The notes beneath the pieces are model-generated. The model was given only the letters and a program-made list of their open reading frames with translations. It did not search any database and was not told the origin of the DNA. Positions 1-9,723 of a stretch of DNA of 64,000 nt are shown here, piece after piece. The stretch is from Sphingobacteriales bacterium (GTDB lineage: Bacteria > Bacteroidota > Bacteroidia > Chitinophagales > LD1): contig JADFDM010000007.1 of the NCBI GenBank assembly GCA_018262795.1, positions 62,001 to 126,000 on the forward strand, written 5' to 3'. How positions within the stretch are numbered: the first letter of the stretch is position 1; each line of letters starts with the position of its first letter. The translations under genes and the position numbers were made by a program.

Positions 1-300
1 GTCGCTCACTACTTTCACCGGATGCTCTATATACTCAAGTTTGTTGTTGAAAATACTTTCATCCTCTTTTGTAAGCAGCGTTAGTGAAGGTGAGTTTTCT
101 AAATCCCGATTCAAAATCACATTGCCTTTCATCATTAGCGCATCTACGTTCTTCTTATCTTTTTTCAAGATAGAATCTAGGTAGTGATTGGCTTCTTCGT
201 ATTTCTTATCTACAATAAATTGAGTGGTCGCAGAAACAATTTGTTGCTGCGAAAACAGACGAGCGCTGATTAAAAGAAATGCCAGAGTATAAAGTCGCAT
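1..300 (-). CDS. Secreted TPR-like protein, N-terminal part
   Basis: The reverse strand reads open from an ATG at 298-300 to the window edge (100 codons), so the C-terminus is missing. It begins with a basic residue, a short hydrophobic stretch and an SQQQ cleavage-like site, which is a typical Sec signal peptide. After that comes a helical stretch (KKYEEANHYLDSILKKD, then NVDALMMKGNVILN) with the Ala/Tyr/Leu spacing of a tetratricopeptide repeat. It lies downstream of dnaN in the same direction but is separated from it by a good terminator, so it is probably transcribed on its own. Function is unknown; a periplasmic or lipoprotein-like TPR scaffold is an inference from the fold only. Confidence 0.7.
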   Translation of the reverse strand, partial: MRLYTLAFLLISARLFSQQQIVSATTQFIVDKKYEEANHYLDSILKKDKKNVDALMMKGNVILNRDLENSPSLTLLTKEDESIFNNKLEYIEHPVKVVSD

Positions 301-306
301 GTTGTA

Positions 307-337
307 AAAATAAAAACCGCTGCGGGAAGGCAGCGGT
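307..337 (-). terminator. Rho-independent terminator of dnaN
   Basis: ACCGCTGC (316-323) pairs with GCAGCGGT (330-337) around a six-base loop. On the minus strand the stem is followed by T5-A-T5, so it ends transcription coming from dnaN. On the plus strand no comparable T-run follows. Confidence 0.85.
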
Positions 338-363
338 CGGTTAAGTTTTATTGTGGAGGTAGC

Positions 364-1482
364 CTACGCATTAATCATCACCGGCATCACCAGCATCAGC
401 AAGTCTTCATTTTCTTCTTTCTCCACGGGGCGAAGAATTCCGGCACGGGTGGGAACTGAAAGTTCAATTTCAATGTCGTTAGAATCGAGCACTCCGAGCA
501 TTTCAATCAGAAAACGGGCGTTAAACGCAATCTCCATATCGCCACCTTCATAGCTACAGGTGAGTCTTTCATTGGCTTCATTGCTAAAGTCAATATCCTG
601 AGCCGATATTTTTAGTTCGCTTCCCGCAATGGTCAGTATAACCTGATAGGTAGTTTTGTTAGAGTAAATAGAAATTCTGCGCAGCGCATTCTGAAATTCT
701 AAGCGGCTGATAGAAAGTTTATTGGGGTTGTTTTGAGGAATCACCGCATTGTAGTCAGGGTAGTTGGCATCAATTAAACGGCAAATGAGTTTGGTGTTTT
801 CAAAAGTGAAAAAGGCATTCGATTTATTGTAAGAAACGTTTACTCCTGAACCATCGGAAAGTAAGGCGCTTTTGAGCAAGTTGAGTGCTTTTTTAGGAAC
901 AATAAACTGTGCTGCGTTTGCTGCTTTTACATCTGCACGGCTCATGCGAACTAACTTGTGCGCATCGGTAGAAACAAAGGTGATGCCCTCTGGCGCTACT
1001 TGAAAAAGCACCCCGGTCATAGCCGGACGCAAATCATCACTACTTACGGCAAATAAGGTTTTGGCGATAGCGTTGCTTAAAACCGAAGACGGAATATTGA
1101 TTTCGGTCACCGCTTCGGGTTGTGGTGTTTTGGGGAAATCATCCGGGTTTTCACCACTCAATTTATAGCGCCCTGTTTCGGAGGTAATCTCTACTCCAAA
1201 AGTTTTTTCATCCACTTTAAACGACAACGGCTGCTCGGGCAAAGTTTTCAATGTATCCAATAATATGCGTGCAGGAATAGCAATGCGGCCGTTATCTTTG
1301 GCTTCCACCTTCAGTTCGGTGCTCATGCTGGTTTCCAAATCGGTGGTGAGAATGCTCAATCTACCATCCTTTATTTCAAACAAAAAATCTTCGAGAATGG
1401 GTAATACCGGGTTGGAATTAATAACCCCGCTGATCATTTGCAAGCTCTTTAACAAGGAGGTGGTGGAAACTATGAATTTCAT
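364..1482 (-). CDS. dnaN: DNA polymerase III beta sliding clamp
   Basis: The 372-residue product has the length and three-fold repeated architecture of bacterial beta clamps. It starts MKFIVSTTSLLKSLQMISG and ends in a hydrophobic VMPVMINA tail that corresponds to the protein-binding pocket edge (family MPM/MPV-type ending). The clamp is a ring-shaped homodimer that tethers DNA polymerase III and binds clamp-interacting peptides of repair proteins. The start is the only ATG that gives the conserved N-terminus. It is not beside dnaA here, which is common outside Proteobacteria and Firmicutes. A TAnnTTTG promoter element and a small hairpin lie in its leader, and a strong terminator follows the stop. 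No defect is visible. Confidence 0.97.
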   Translation of the reverse strand: MKFIVSTTSLLKSLQMISGVINSNPVLPILEDFLFEIKDGRLSILTTDLETSMSTELKVEAKDNGRIAIPARILLDTLKTLPEQPLSFKVDEKTFGVEITSETGRYKLSGENPDDFPKTPQPEAVTEINIPSSVLSNAIAKTLFAVSSDDLRPAMTGVLFQVAPEGITFVSTDAHKLVRMSRADVKAANAAQFIVPKKALNLLKSALLSDGSGVNVSYNKSNAFFTFENTKLICRLIDANYPDYNAVIPQNNPNKLSISRLEFQNALRRISIYSNKTTYQVILTIAGSELKISAQDIDFSNEANERLTCSYEGGDMEIAFNARFLIEMLGVLDSNDIEIELSVPTRAGILRPVEKEENEDLLMLVMPVMINA

Positions 1483-1511
1483 GTGTCTGTGGTTTATTTT
1501 TTAGGTACTGC

Positions 1512-1549
1512 AAGGCATCTTGCCTTCCGCGTAATTTTGGACAAATATA
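1512..1549 (-). promoter_or_regulatory. dnaN promoter -7 element and leader hairpin
   Basis: On the minus strand TATATTTG (1542-1549) matches the Bacteroidota -7 consensus TAnnTTTG; I see no convincing -33 TTTG at the right distance. Between it and the dnaN start, AAGGCA (1512-1517) and TGCCTT (1521-1526) form a six-base-pair hairpin with a three-base loop in the predicted 5' leader. A regulatory role for the hairpin is speculative. Confidence 0.45.
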
Positions 1550-1722
1550 ATTATTGGTTGAAATTGCCTTTTTCTAACTGCTAACAATAGAATGGCTCCC
1601 GGTGTGGAAAAGGAATAGTGTCGAAGGGTACATTTTCTCGGAATTTGCGAGGGAGAAGCGGGCTTGTTTTCTACCCCTGTTTTTGAAACCCTTACTTTTA
1701 CCCTTTTTATTCAGCGAAATTT

Positions 1723-1728
1723 AGGAGG
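1723..1728 (+). promoter_or_regulatory. Shine-Dalgarno site fixing the MarC start
   Basis: AGGAGG lies four bases before the ATG at 1733. The reading frame is open further upstream to an ATG at 1664, but those 23 extra residues are not membrane-protein-like, so this site decides the start. Strong SD sites are uncommon in this phylum. Confidence 0.6.
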
Positions 1729-1732
1729 AGAA

Positions 1733-2371
1733 ATGATAGATATAAAGGATTATGCCCAGTACTTTTTTGTGAGCTTAACAGGGATCTTTGTGATTGTAAA
1801 CCCCATTACCACTGCCTTTGCCTTTATGGCTCTTACCGGTAATTTTACTAAGGCTGAGAAAAAGGATGCTGCCCGAAAGGGAAGTATTATGGCCACATTT
1901 ATTCTATTCTTATTTGCCTTGGCGGGCAGTATTATTTTTCAATTATTCGGAATCACGCTCTATTCATTTCGCATTGCGGGAGGAATTATCCTGTTTGGCA
2001 TAGCTATGGGCATGTTAGGCCGTAAAGATGAGCACCAGGGAATTGCAGAAACAGCCGACACAAAGCACGATATATCTCTGATCCCTATTGCGATACCATT
2101 TATCAGCGGTCCGGGGTCTATCGCTACCGTGATGATAACGGTGAGTGAAGCGCACTCCATTTATCATTCATTGCTTATTTACCTCGCGATAATTATCACT
2201 ACCGCCACCTGCTATTTTCTGATGATATATGCCCATCGAGTGACCAAATACATTGGTGATACCGGTCGTTTGTTAGTTATTCGTTTGTTCGGTCTTATCC
2301 TTTCGGTAGTGGCGGTGCAGTTTGTGATGGATGGAATTATTGAGCTGTATCAGGAGCAGTTTATGAAATAA
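1733..2371 (+). CDS. MarC family (UPF0056) integral membrane protein
   Basis: The 212-residue product has about six hydrophobic segments and the family signature around the first helix (FVSLTGIFVIVNPITTAFAF), the half-repeat near residues 120-140 with IPIAIPFISGPGSIATVM, and a small-residue-rich last helix. MarC proteins sit in the inner membrane; despite the name (multiple antibiotic resistance) a resistance role has not held up and the substrate is not known. The start at 1733 follows a strong SD site. The gene is divergent from dnaN and stands alone, with about 400 bases of gene-free sequence downstream. Confidence 0.88.
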   Translation: MIDIKDYAQYFFVSLTGIFVIVNPITTAFAFMALTGNFTKAEKKDAARKGSIMATFILFLFALAGSIIFQLFGITLYSFRIAGGIILFGIAMGMLGRKDEHQGIAETADTKHDISLIPIAIPFISGPGSIATVMITVSEAHSIYHSLLIYLAIIITTATCYFLMIYAHRVTKYIGDTGRLLVIRLFGLILSVVAVQFVMDGIIELYQEQFMK

Positions 2372-2769
2372 GCGATTTAGAATTACGCGCAACCCTCCTC
2401 GCATGTTACCATACACGCGATCCTGTGATTGACAGCGCAATGGCCATGAACACTTTGCATATCTGTATCGCACAAATGGTGTATCAATACCCAAAAAGCG
2501 CAGGTTGATCTGTCTCCGGTAGTTGAAAAGCCTGAATGCCCGAAACGGAAACACTAATAATCATTTGCTACTCACAAGAGCAAGGATGACATATAGCGTT
2601 TTGAGGTATGCTGCTTCTCGCTACTCAAAGAATGGTGCGTCTCCCTCATCTGAAATGGGGCCGACAGTCATAAAATAACGGAGAGATTATCCCTCCGTTT
2701 ACAAAAGAGAAGTCCTTCATTATTCCTAAAACCTTATTCATCCTTTCACATCCTTATATTCGCACTTTC
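2372..2769. other. Gene-free stretch before the lipid/polyene-type operon
   Basis: No open frame with coding character is seen. The one structure is an inverted repeat AACGGAG (2677-2683) / CTCCGTT (2693-2699) about 70 bases before the next start codon. It lacks a proper T-run in either direction, so it may be a weak terminator of the marC transcript or a leader hairpin of the operon. Confidence 0.4.
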
Positions 2770-5700
2770 ATGAAAAAATTCTTGCTCGGCACTTACGATT
2801 TCTTCCACCTCCGCAAGGGACTTTTCTATACAATCACTATTGGCATTACCTTGTTGCTGGCTGCATTGGCCTCGAGCGTCCATATCGAAGAGGATATTTC
2901 GCGGATGATGCCTAATGGCGAGCAGATGAAGCAGGTGAACAACATCTTCCGCCATTCTCATTTTTACGACCGTATTATTATTAAGATAAAAGGCAGCGAT
3001 ACCACGCAGCCCGAGCAGTTGATTGCACTGGCGGATACACTTGAAAGTCGTTTGCAAGGGAAATACAGCCACTACATCAGCGATTTTAAAGTGCGCGTGA
3101 GTGACGAAACTGCCTTCGATATTTACAACACGGTACACAATAATCTGCCGGTGTATCTCGATGCCGCAGACTATGCTCGTATTGATTCTCTCATTGCCCC
3201 CAAACAGGTGAGCGAAACCTTGCAGAGCGATTACAACACGCTCACCTCTGCCTCGGGCCTCATTCTGAAGCGAATCATTGCCGATGACCCTGTAGGCATT
3301 ACTACTCTGGCATTGCGCAAGTTGCAGTCGCTACAGGTGGACGACAAATTTGAACTGTATGATGGATATATCGTTTCGAAAGACCATCACGGGCTGTATA
3401 TGTTTATCACTCCTACACACAGTTCCGGAGAAACGAAAGAGAATGCCGCCCTGTTGGATGGGCTGGACGAAGTAATTGGCAGCTTGAAAGCACAGGAGAG
3501 CGGAGCTGAAGTACTCTATTACGGAGGCATACCCGTGGCGGTGGGCAATGCGCGGCAACTCAAAAAAGACACCATTCTCACGCTAAGCATTACGGTAGTG
3601 GCCATTGTGCTGTTTATCGGTTTCTTTTTCAGAAGAAAGAGAGTGCCCTTTATCATGCTGTTACCGGTGGTATTTGGCGGACTTTTTTCTATCGCTATAA
3701 TAGCCGTGACCAAGGGAAGCATCTCCAGTATAGCACTCGGTGCCGGCTCTATTGTGCTGGGGATTGCCATCAACTATTCGCTTCACTTTTTTAGTCATTA
3801 CAAGCACTGCGGCTCTATCAAAGAAACACTCTCTGACCTGCTGGCTCCCATGACCATCGGCAGTTTTACCACCGTGGGTTCCTTCTTTAGCCTTACACTG
3901 TTGCAATCGCAAATACTCAACGACTTTGGTTTGTTTGCCGGATGGAGTTTAGTGGGCGCTACCATTTTCACGCTTTTCTTTTTGCCACACTTTACCCCCT
4001 TGCAACAGGAACACAGTGCCGAGGTAGCTCACGAATCGTGGCTCGAAAAAATGCTCAGTTATAAACTGAAATATAAAGGCGCAGTGTTTGCACTTATCCT
4101 GGTGCTTACGGTGTTCTTTTATCATTATGCGCAGCGCGTTACCTTTCAAAGCGATATGAATCAGTTCAATTTTATGGATGCCAAAACGCAGAAGGCAGAA
4201 AAGGAAATTGACTGGATGCAGAACGATACTTCTAAAACGGTGTTCATCGCTTCTACCGGCAGCAATGCCGAGGATATGTTTCAGAACAATGAAGAGTTAC
4301 TGAAGCAGTTGGACGAAGCCGAACAGAAAGGTTGGGTGAAGAAATATTCTTCCATCAGCAAGTTTATGCCCAGCGGAAAACTGCAACGCGAAAAGTTAGA
4401 ACGATGGAATGCGTATTGGACAACCGACAAAAAGCAAAAGTTACTCGCACTATTGCAAACGGAAGGGAAAAAGGTGGGATTTTCAGCTACCGCTTTCAAC
4501 CGCTTTGAATCGCTGCTGAACAAAGATTACACCGTAGCCACCCAAGAAGATTTTGAAGCCATCCGCAGTTCCTTTGGCAGCGAATATTTGATTACCGGTG
4601 GTGGCATGAACACCGTTGTAAATGCCGTTACGGTGGATAAGGCCCATCGAAAAGCGCTCTACGCTATGTTAGGCACCAGTAAGACTACGGTTATATTGGA
4701 TAAGCAGGTAATCACTAACAGCCTGATTGATGTCATTTATCACGACTTTAATTCGGTGCTGCTTTACACTTCGCTGCTGGTGTTCTTTGCGCTACTGCTC
4801 AGCTACGGAAGATTAGAGCTGACCATCATCACCTTCCTGCCCATGCTCATTACCTGGATTTGGATACTGGGAATAATGGCTCTCTTAGGCTTGCAGTTCA
4901 ACATCATCAACATCATCATCTCCACTTTCATTTTTGGTCTCGGTGACGACTTCAGTATTTTTATCACTGATGGACTGATGCGCAAATTCCGCGATGGAAA
5001 AGAAGTACTGGCTTCGCATAAAGTTTCTATCCTGCTTTCGGCTATCACCATTACCATTGGTTTGGGCGCACTCATCTTTGCACAACATCCGGCACTTCGA
5101 TCTATTGCACTTATCTCTATTATCGGCATCTTCTGCGTCTTGTTTATCGGGCAAACGGTGCAGCCTTTCCTTTACAATTTTTTTATTCAAAGCCGGAAAG
5201 AAAAGGGCTTTGCGCCTTGGACCATTTCAACCCTTCTTCTGTTTTGGATTGCTTTCGGTTATTACGTCACCGTGTCGCTAACGGGAGCTGTGGTGGGCTA
5301 CATTTTGATTTATCTGGTGCCTTATCCGAATCTTAAAAAACGGAAGTTATTCTTCCATTACCTTGTTTGCTACGCGCTGCGAATTCTCACTTACATGATG
5401 GTGAATGTGCGCAAACGCCATGAGGGAAAAGAGAATGTTGACTTTTCGAAGCCGGCCGTCATTATTGCCAATCACGCTTCATTCCTTGATATTTTAGTCA
5501 CCGTGATGCAGCATCCCAAGTTGATTTTACTTACTAATAAGTGGGTCTATTACTCTCCGGTATTTGGCAAGGCGGTGCAGTTGGCCGATTATTATCCGGT
5601 GATGGAAGGGGTAGATCCGGGGATTCAAAAATTTGTGGACATTGTAAAAGACGGTTACTCGATTGTGGTTTTTCCCGAAGGCACGCGCTCGGCAGATGGC

Positions 5701-6513
5701 AAATTGAATCGCTTCCACAAAGGTGCTTTTTATCTGGCAGAGCAACTGAATATTGATATCATTCCTATGCTGCTGCACGGCACAGGCGATACCATTCGCA
5801 AAGGCGACTTTATGGTGATGAATTCTTTTATGACCATGAAGTTTTTACCGCGCATCCGACCGAACGATAAAACTTTTGGAGAAGGCTATGCTGAGCGCAC
5901 TAAACGCATATCGCGCTACTTCAAAATGGAGTTTGAAAAGTTGAGAGCGGAAAATGAAATACCTCGGTACTTTCGCCAACGCTTTATTTTGAACTACCTC
6001 TACAAAGGCCCCGAATTAGAATGGAAAGCAAAATGGATAGTGCGGAAGGAAGAATATTTTAGCGCGCTTCATGCGATGTTGCCCAAAACAGGAACAGTAA
6101 CAGAGTTGGGTTGCGGCTACGGTTTCACTACCTACATGATGCACTTTTTGGGCGATGAAAGGGCGATAACAGCCGTGGACATGAGTGAGGAAAAGATAGA
6201 GGTAGCTGAAAACTGTTACTCAAAAAATGATCGTCTCCGCTTTATCTGTGCCGATGTAACGCAGATGACATTCGAAACCCAAGATGCCTTTATCGTAAAC
6301 AAATTACTGAACAGTCTTTCTGAAAATCAACAGAAAGATTTGGTGCAGCAGTTACTGAACGCCCTACCTCCTTCGGGAGTATTGATGATAATTTCAGAAA
6401 AAAAGAAAATGCCTACTGTTTCAACCAATGAAATCAATAAACTTGTAGAGCAGGCCGGGAAACAACTTCAGGTATCAGAAACTCAGGGAATGATGATCTG
6501 GAATATTCAGTAA
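2770..6513 (+). CDS. MMPL/RND exporter fused to PlsC-type acyltransferase and SAM methyltransferase
   Basis: This 1247-residue protein joins three families. Residues ~1-830 are an MMPL/RND transporter with the usual pattern of one helix, a large periplasmic loop, five helices, and a repeat of the same. Residues ~860-1060 are a 1-acylglycerol-3-phosphate acyltransferase domain with the catalytic HX4D motif (His902...Asp907) and the FPEGTR phosphate-binding motif (968-973). Residues ~1105-1247 are a Rossmann methyltransferase with an ELGCGYG SAM loop (1112-1118). MMPL proteins move lipids or polyketides; the PlsC domain transfers acyl groups. Together this suggests making or finishing an acylated lipid and exporting it, which is inference. 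It is the first gene of a five-gene operon; the next gene begins 17 bases after its stop. MMPL with PlsC also occurs in Bacteroidota aryl-polyene/flexirubin clusters. Confidence 0.88.
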   Translation: MKKFLLGTYDFFHLRKGLFYTITIGITLLLAALASSVHIEEDISRMMPNGEQMKQVNNIFRHSHFYDRIIIKIKGSDTTQPEQLIALADTLESRLQGKYSHYISDFKVRVSDETAFDIYNTVHNNLPVYLDAADYARIDSLIAPKQVSETLQSDYNTLTSASGLILKRIIADDPVGITTLALRKLQSLQVDDKFELYDGYIVSKDHHGLYMFITPTHSSGETKENAALLDGLDEVIGSLKAQESGAEVLYYGGIPVAVGNARQLKKDTILTLSITVVAIVLFIGFFFRRKRVPFIMLLPVVFGGLFSIAIIAVTKGSISSIALGAGSIVLGIAINYSLHFFSHYKHCGSIKETLSDLLAPMTIGSFTTVGSFFSLTLLQSQILNDFGLFAGWSLVGATIFTLFFLPHFTPLQQEHSAEVAHESWLEKMLSYKLKYKGAVFALILVLTVFFYHYAQRVTFQSDMNQFNFMDAKTQKAEKEIDWMQNDTSKTVFIASTGSNAEDMFQNNEELLKQLDEAEQKGWVKKYSSISKFMPSGKLQREKLERWNAYWTTDKKQKLLALLQTEGKKVGFSATAFNRFESLLNKDYTVATQEDFEAIRSSFGSEYLITGGGMNTVVNAVTVDKAHRKALYAMLGTSKTTVILDKQVITNSLIDVIYHDFNSVLLYTSLLVFFALLLSYGRLELTIITFLPMLITWIWILGIMALLGLQFNIINIIISTFIFGLGDDFSIFITDGLMRKFRDGKEVLASHKVSILLSAITITIGLGALIFAQHPALRSIALISIIGIFCVLFIGQTVQPFLYNFFIQSRKEKGFAPWTISTLLLFWIAFGYYVTVSLTGAVVGYILIYLVPYPNLKKRKLFFHYLVCYALRILTYMMVNVRKRHEGKENVDFSKPAVIIANHASFLDILVTVMQHPKLILLTNKWVYYSPVFGKAVQLADYYPVMEGVDPGIQKFVDIVKDGYSIVVFPEGTRSADGKLNRFHKGAFYLAEQLNIDIIPMLLHGTGDTIRKGDFMVMNSFMTMKFLPRIRPNDKTFGEGYAERTKRISRYFKMEFEKLRAENEIPRYFRQRFILNYLYKGPELEWKAKWIVRKEEYFSALHAMLPKTGTVTELGCGYGFTTYMMHFLGDERAITAVDMSEEKIEVAENCYSKNDRLRFICADVTQMTFETQDAFIVNKLLNSLSENQQKDLVQQLLNALPPSGVLMIISEKKKMPTVSTNEINKLVEQAGKQLQVSETQGMMIWNIQ

Positions 6514-6530
6514 AAAATGAAAGCGAAAGC

Positions 6531-8057
6531 GTGGACAGGAATTATGATATCGTGATTATTGGGAGCGGATTGGGTGGCTTGGTATGTGGCGCCATACTGA
6601 GCAAAGAAGGGAAGAAGGTGTGTGTGGTCGAAAAGAACGATCAGATTGGCGGCAACCTGCAAACCTTCAGGCGCGAGGGTATCACCTTCGATACAGGAGT
6701 GCACTATGTAGGCGGCCTCGAAAAAGGAAGGAATCTATATCAGATATTCAATTACCTCGGTATTATGGATCGCTTGGAATTAGTGAAAATGGATGAGCAG
6801 GGGTTTGATGTAGTGCTGTTTAAAGACGATGAAACGGAATACCCATACGGCATGGGCTACGAAAACTTTAGCCGCATTATGTGTGAGAAATTCCCGAATG
6901 ATCGGGAAGCGATTCTCACTTACTGCCAAGAGCTGAAACGGATTTGTGATAACTTCCCGCTCTATAACCTCAAAGCCGGAGAACAGTATAATGATACCTC
7001 CGTATTTTCCACCAGCGCAAAGGAATTTATTGAGCAGCTTACCCCAAATAAAAAACTGCAAAACGTGTTGGCCGGCACTAATCTGCTATATGCAGGCATC
7101 GCCCACAAAACACCCTTGTATGTTCATGCGCTGATCATCAACAGCTACATTGAAAGTTCGCATAAGATAGCCAATGGAGGAGATCAAATTGCGAAGCTGA
7201 TAGCCAGAGTAATAAAAGAACATGGAGGCGATATTCTGCGCAAACAGGAAGCAACTAAAATACAGGTGGAAGAAGGGAAAGCTCGCTATGTGGAACTGAA
7301 AGACGGAGATAAAATTTATGCCGATACATTTATTTCTAACATCCCTCCCGCCCAAACCTTGAAACTGACTGACACGGCTATGATTCGCCCGGTCTATCGC
7401 AATAGAATCAAGGAATTAGAAAATTCCATTTCAGTATTTGCGATATACGCTGTGCTGAAACCCGGCACCTACCCATATCACAATCGCAACTATTATTATC
7501 ATAACAAGGAGGATGTGTGGAAGAATATGGACTACACGGATGAAACCTGGCCCCCTACCTATGCGATGTTTGAATGCGTGCCACATAAGCAAAAGCAGTT
7601 TGCCGAAGCGATCATTGTTATGAACTATATGCGATATAGTGAGGTAGAAATGTGGGCCGATACATTCAACACCACCCTGAACGAAAATAGCCGGGGAGAG
7701 AATTATGAGGCATTTAAGAAACGAAAAGCGGAAAAACTGCTAGATACGGTAGCCATCAAATTTCCAAACATCCGCGAGTGCATCCAATCCTATTATACTT
7801 CAACTCCGCTTTCGTACCGAGATTATATCGGCTCTGAAGACGGCAATATGTACGGAGTGATAAAAGACTTTAACGAGCCGCTCAAAAACAGGATCTCGCC
7901 TAGAACAAAAGTGCCGAACTTATTATTGACCGGACAGAATGTAAATTTACATGGAGTATTAGGCGTAACCGTAAGTGCGGTGATAACTTGTATGATGATG
8001 CTTGGCAAAGATTATCTAGTGAATAAAATTCTGAAGGCGAATGAAGAAACTATTTAA
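6531..8057 (+). CDS. NAD(P)/FAD-dependent oxidoreductase of the CrtI / retinol-reductase type
   Basis: The 508-residue product starts at GTG (no in-frame ATG lies between the preceding stop codon and this point) and immediately shows the dinucleotide-binding motif GSGLGG (residues 11-16) followed by the VVEKNDQIGG strand end that is typical of phytoene-desaturase-like flavoenzymes. The C-terminal LLLTGQNVNLHGVLGVT stretch is the second conserved family motif. Such enzymes desaturate or saturate conjugated polyene or isoprenoid chains. With an AcpS, an adenylate-forming enzyme and an MMPL-PlsC fusion in the same operon, a role in modifying an acyl/polyene chain is likelier than carotenoid synthesis, since no phytoene synthase is nearby. 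It overlaps the next gene by 17 bases. Confidence 0.85.
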   Translation: MDRNYDIVIIGSGLGGLVCGAILSKEGKKVCVVEKNDQIGGNLQTFRREGITFDTGVHYVGGLEKGRNLYQIFNYLGIMDRLELVKMDEQGFDVVLFKDDETEYPYGMGYENFSRIMCEKFPNDREAILTYCQELKRICDNFPLYNLKAGEQYNDTSVFSTSAKEFIEQLTPNKKLQNVLAGTNLLYAGIAHKTPLYVHALIINSYIESSHKIANGGDQIAKLIARVIKEHGGDILRKQEATKIQVEEGKARYVELKDGDKIYADTFISNIPPAQTLKLTDTAMIRPVYRNRIKELENSISVFAIYAVLKPGTYPYHNRNYYYHNKEDVWKNMDYTDETWPPTYAMFECVPHKQKQFAEAIIVMNYMRYSEVEMWADTFNTTLNENSRGENYEAFKKRKAEKLLDTVAIKFPNIRECIQSYYTSTPLSYRDYIGSEDGNMYGVIKDFNEPLKNRISPRTKVPNLLLTGQNVNLHGVLGVTVSAVITCMMMLGKDYLVNKILKANEETI

Positions 8058-9723
8058 AGGTTTCGGTTATTTTCTGCTGCTGCTCGCTCTGTTGTTGTTC
8101 GCATTATATGCTTGGATAAAATGGGGACTGGCTCCCGAAATTCCAAAACCCAAAGACCTGTCATCTCTTGAACTAAAAAGAGAAAAGGTGGGGGAAAATT
8201 TTTATCGTATCGGCAATAACTGGTTGCGTAAAAGTAGCAGTGGTATTTGGGAAGAATACGTGGAAGGCGAACCTTTTGAGCGCGGTGTGATTACCGGAAA
8301 ACTCGAAAAGGAATTACTCTACACACAAGAGGTTGCTTTTGTAGAGCAGATTCACCGCCTCGTTCCCAACAATACCTATCTGCATTTCTTAGCCATGTTT
8401 ACTCGCGTATTTAATCGCCACTTAGAGGCAAATGTGCCGGAAGAAAACAAGCTGGAGATTTATGGGGAATCCTTCTCGGCACCGCCTGAATTCGACTACA
8501 TTGCCCCACCCTTTGATCGCATGCTCAACTATCATGCGGCTCATGATATCGGCCATGCTTTACAAAGTTTGGCTTTAGTGGGTTGCTCGTCTTTTGCTGC
8601 TTGGGATTCACATACTTATGACTCCACTATGATCATCGGGCGCAATCTCGATTTCTACTTAGGCGATAAATTTGCGAAAGACAAGATTGTTTACTTCTGT
8701 AATCCTTCAGAAGGGCACAAGTTTGCCATGATTACTTGGGCCGGTTTTATGGGTTGCGTATCGGGGATGAATGAAAAGGGGCTTACTGTTACTATCAATG
8801 CAGCAAAAAGCGATGTGCCTACGGAAGCCAAAACTCCAATTTCTATTTTGGCAAGGGAAATTCTGCAATATGCCGGCAACATTCAAGAAGCTTATGCTAT
8901 TGCCAAGAAACGTAAAACTTTTGTTTGTGAAACGTTCATGATCGGATCTGCTGCTGACCACCAAACAGCGCTGATCGAAAAATCTATTACCAAAACAGCG
9001 CTGTTCCGCACCGATACCAATTTCATTCTTTGCACCAATCATTATCAAAGCGACACCTTTAAAACAGATAAGAACAATATAGAGAACATAAAGACCAGCG
9101 CTTCCATGTATCGCTTTCACCGACTTGAGGAACTGATGAACCGCCATCCGAAATTAGATGAAGCGCAAGCAGTTGCCATTCTTCGCGACCAAAGAGGGCT
9201 GCACGATAAAAACATTGGTATGGGAAATGAAAAGGCCATGAACCAACTGATCAGCCATCATGCTATTGTATTTGAGCCGGAGAAACTTCGATTCTGGCTA
9301 TCGGCCAACCCTTATCAATTAGGTGAGTTTGTGAGCTATGATCTGAAAAAGATTTTTGCAGAAGCTCCCGGCATGGAAGTGAATCTTGAGATTATTGATA
9401 CAGCACTCACTATACCAGCCGACTCCTTTTTATACTCTCAGGGCTGGAAAGATTTTCTCGAATTTCGCAACTTGAAACAGAAAATAAAAGATGCTGTTCA
9501 TCACCATCAAACGTTGGGAAATGAACAAGCTACGCTCCAACGCTTTAATCATTCCAATCCCCAATTCTGGGAAACGCCCTATTGGACGGGCGAGTACTAC
9601 TACAGCCAAAACAAATCGGATAGCGCGGTGTATTATTTCAACATCGCACTGACCAAAGAAATTAACGACACCCACGAAACAGACGGTATTAGAGAGAAAA
9701 TTCTTGAATTAACGAAGAAATGA
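8041..9723 (+). CDS. C45-family autoproteolytic acyltransferase/hydrolase, membrane-anchored
   Basis: The 560-residue product has an N-terminal hydrophobic anchor (FLLLLALLLFALYAWIKW, residues ~12-29), then a region leading to Gly181-Cys182 in LVGCSSFAAW. In the Ntn-hydrolase family C45 (acyl-CoA:6-aminopenicillanic acid acyltransferase type) the chain is cut before this Cys, which then becomes the N-terminal nucleophile. The downstream segments (RNLDFYLGD, MNEKGLTVTINAA) fit that fold. The family hydrolyses or forms amide bonds of N-acyl compounds. The location in an operon with AcpS and PlsC-type genes suggests acyl transfer onto an unknown acceptor outside or at the membrane. The start overlaps the end of the oxidoreductase gene and the stop overlaps acpS by four bases (ATGA). 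Confidence 0.8.
   Translation: MKKLFKGFGYFLLLLALLLFALYAWIKWGLAPEIPKPKDLSSLELKREKVGENFYRIGNNWLRKSSSGIWEEYVEGEPFERGVITGKLEKELLYTQEVAFVEQIHRLVPNNTYLHFLAMFTRVFNRHLEANVPEENKLEIYGESFSAPPEFDYIAPPFDRMLNYHAAHDIGHALQSLALVGCSSFAAWDSHTYDSTMIIGRNLDFYLGDKFAKDKIVYFCNPSEGHKFAMITWAGFMGCVSGMNEKGLTVTINAAKSDVPTEAKTPISILAREILQYAGNIQEAYAIAKKRKTFVCETFMIGSAADHQTALIEKSITKTALFRTDTNFILCTNHYQSDTFKTDKNNIENIKTSASMYRFHRLEELMNRHPKLDEAQAVAILRDQRGLHDKNIGMGNEKAMNQLISHHAIVFEPEKLRFWLSANPYQLGEFVSYDLKKIFAEAPGMEVNLEIIDTALTIPADSFLYSQGWKDFLEFRNLKQKIKDAVHHHQTLGNEQATLQRFNHSNPQFWETPYWTGEYYYSQNKSDSAVYYFNIALTKEINDTHETDGIREKILELTKK

Noticed and set aside
353-553. Small plus-strand open frame opposite dnaN
   Set aside because: It is a Ser/Ile-rich antisense shadow of a conserved gene. 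The same applies to many similar frames across the window.
2677-2699. AACGGAG/CTCCGTT hairpin as a clear terminator
   Set aside because: No adequate T-run follows on either strand; kept only as a remark.
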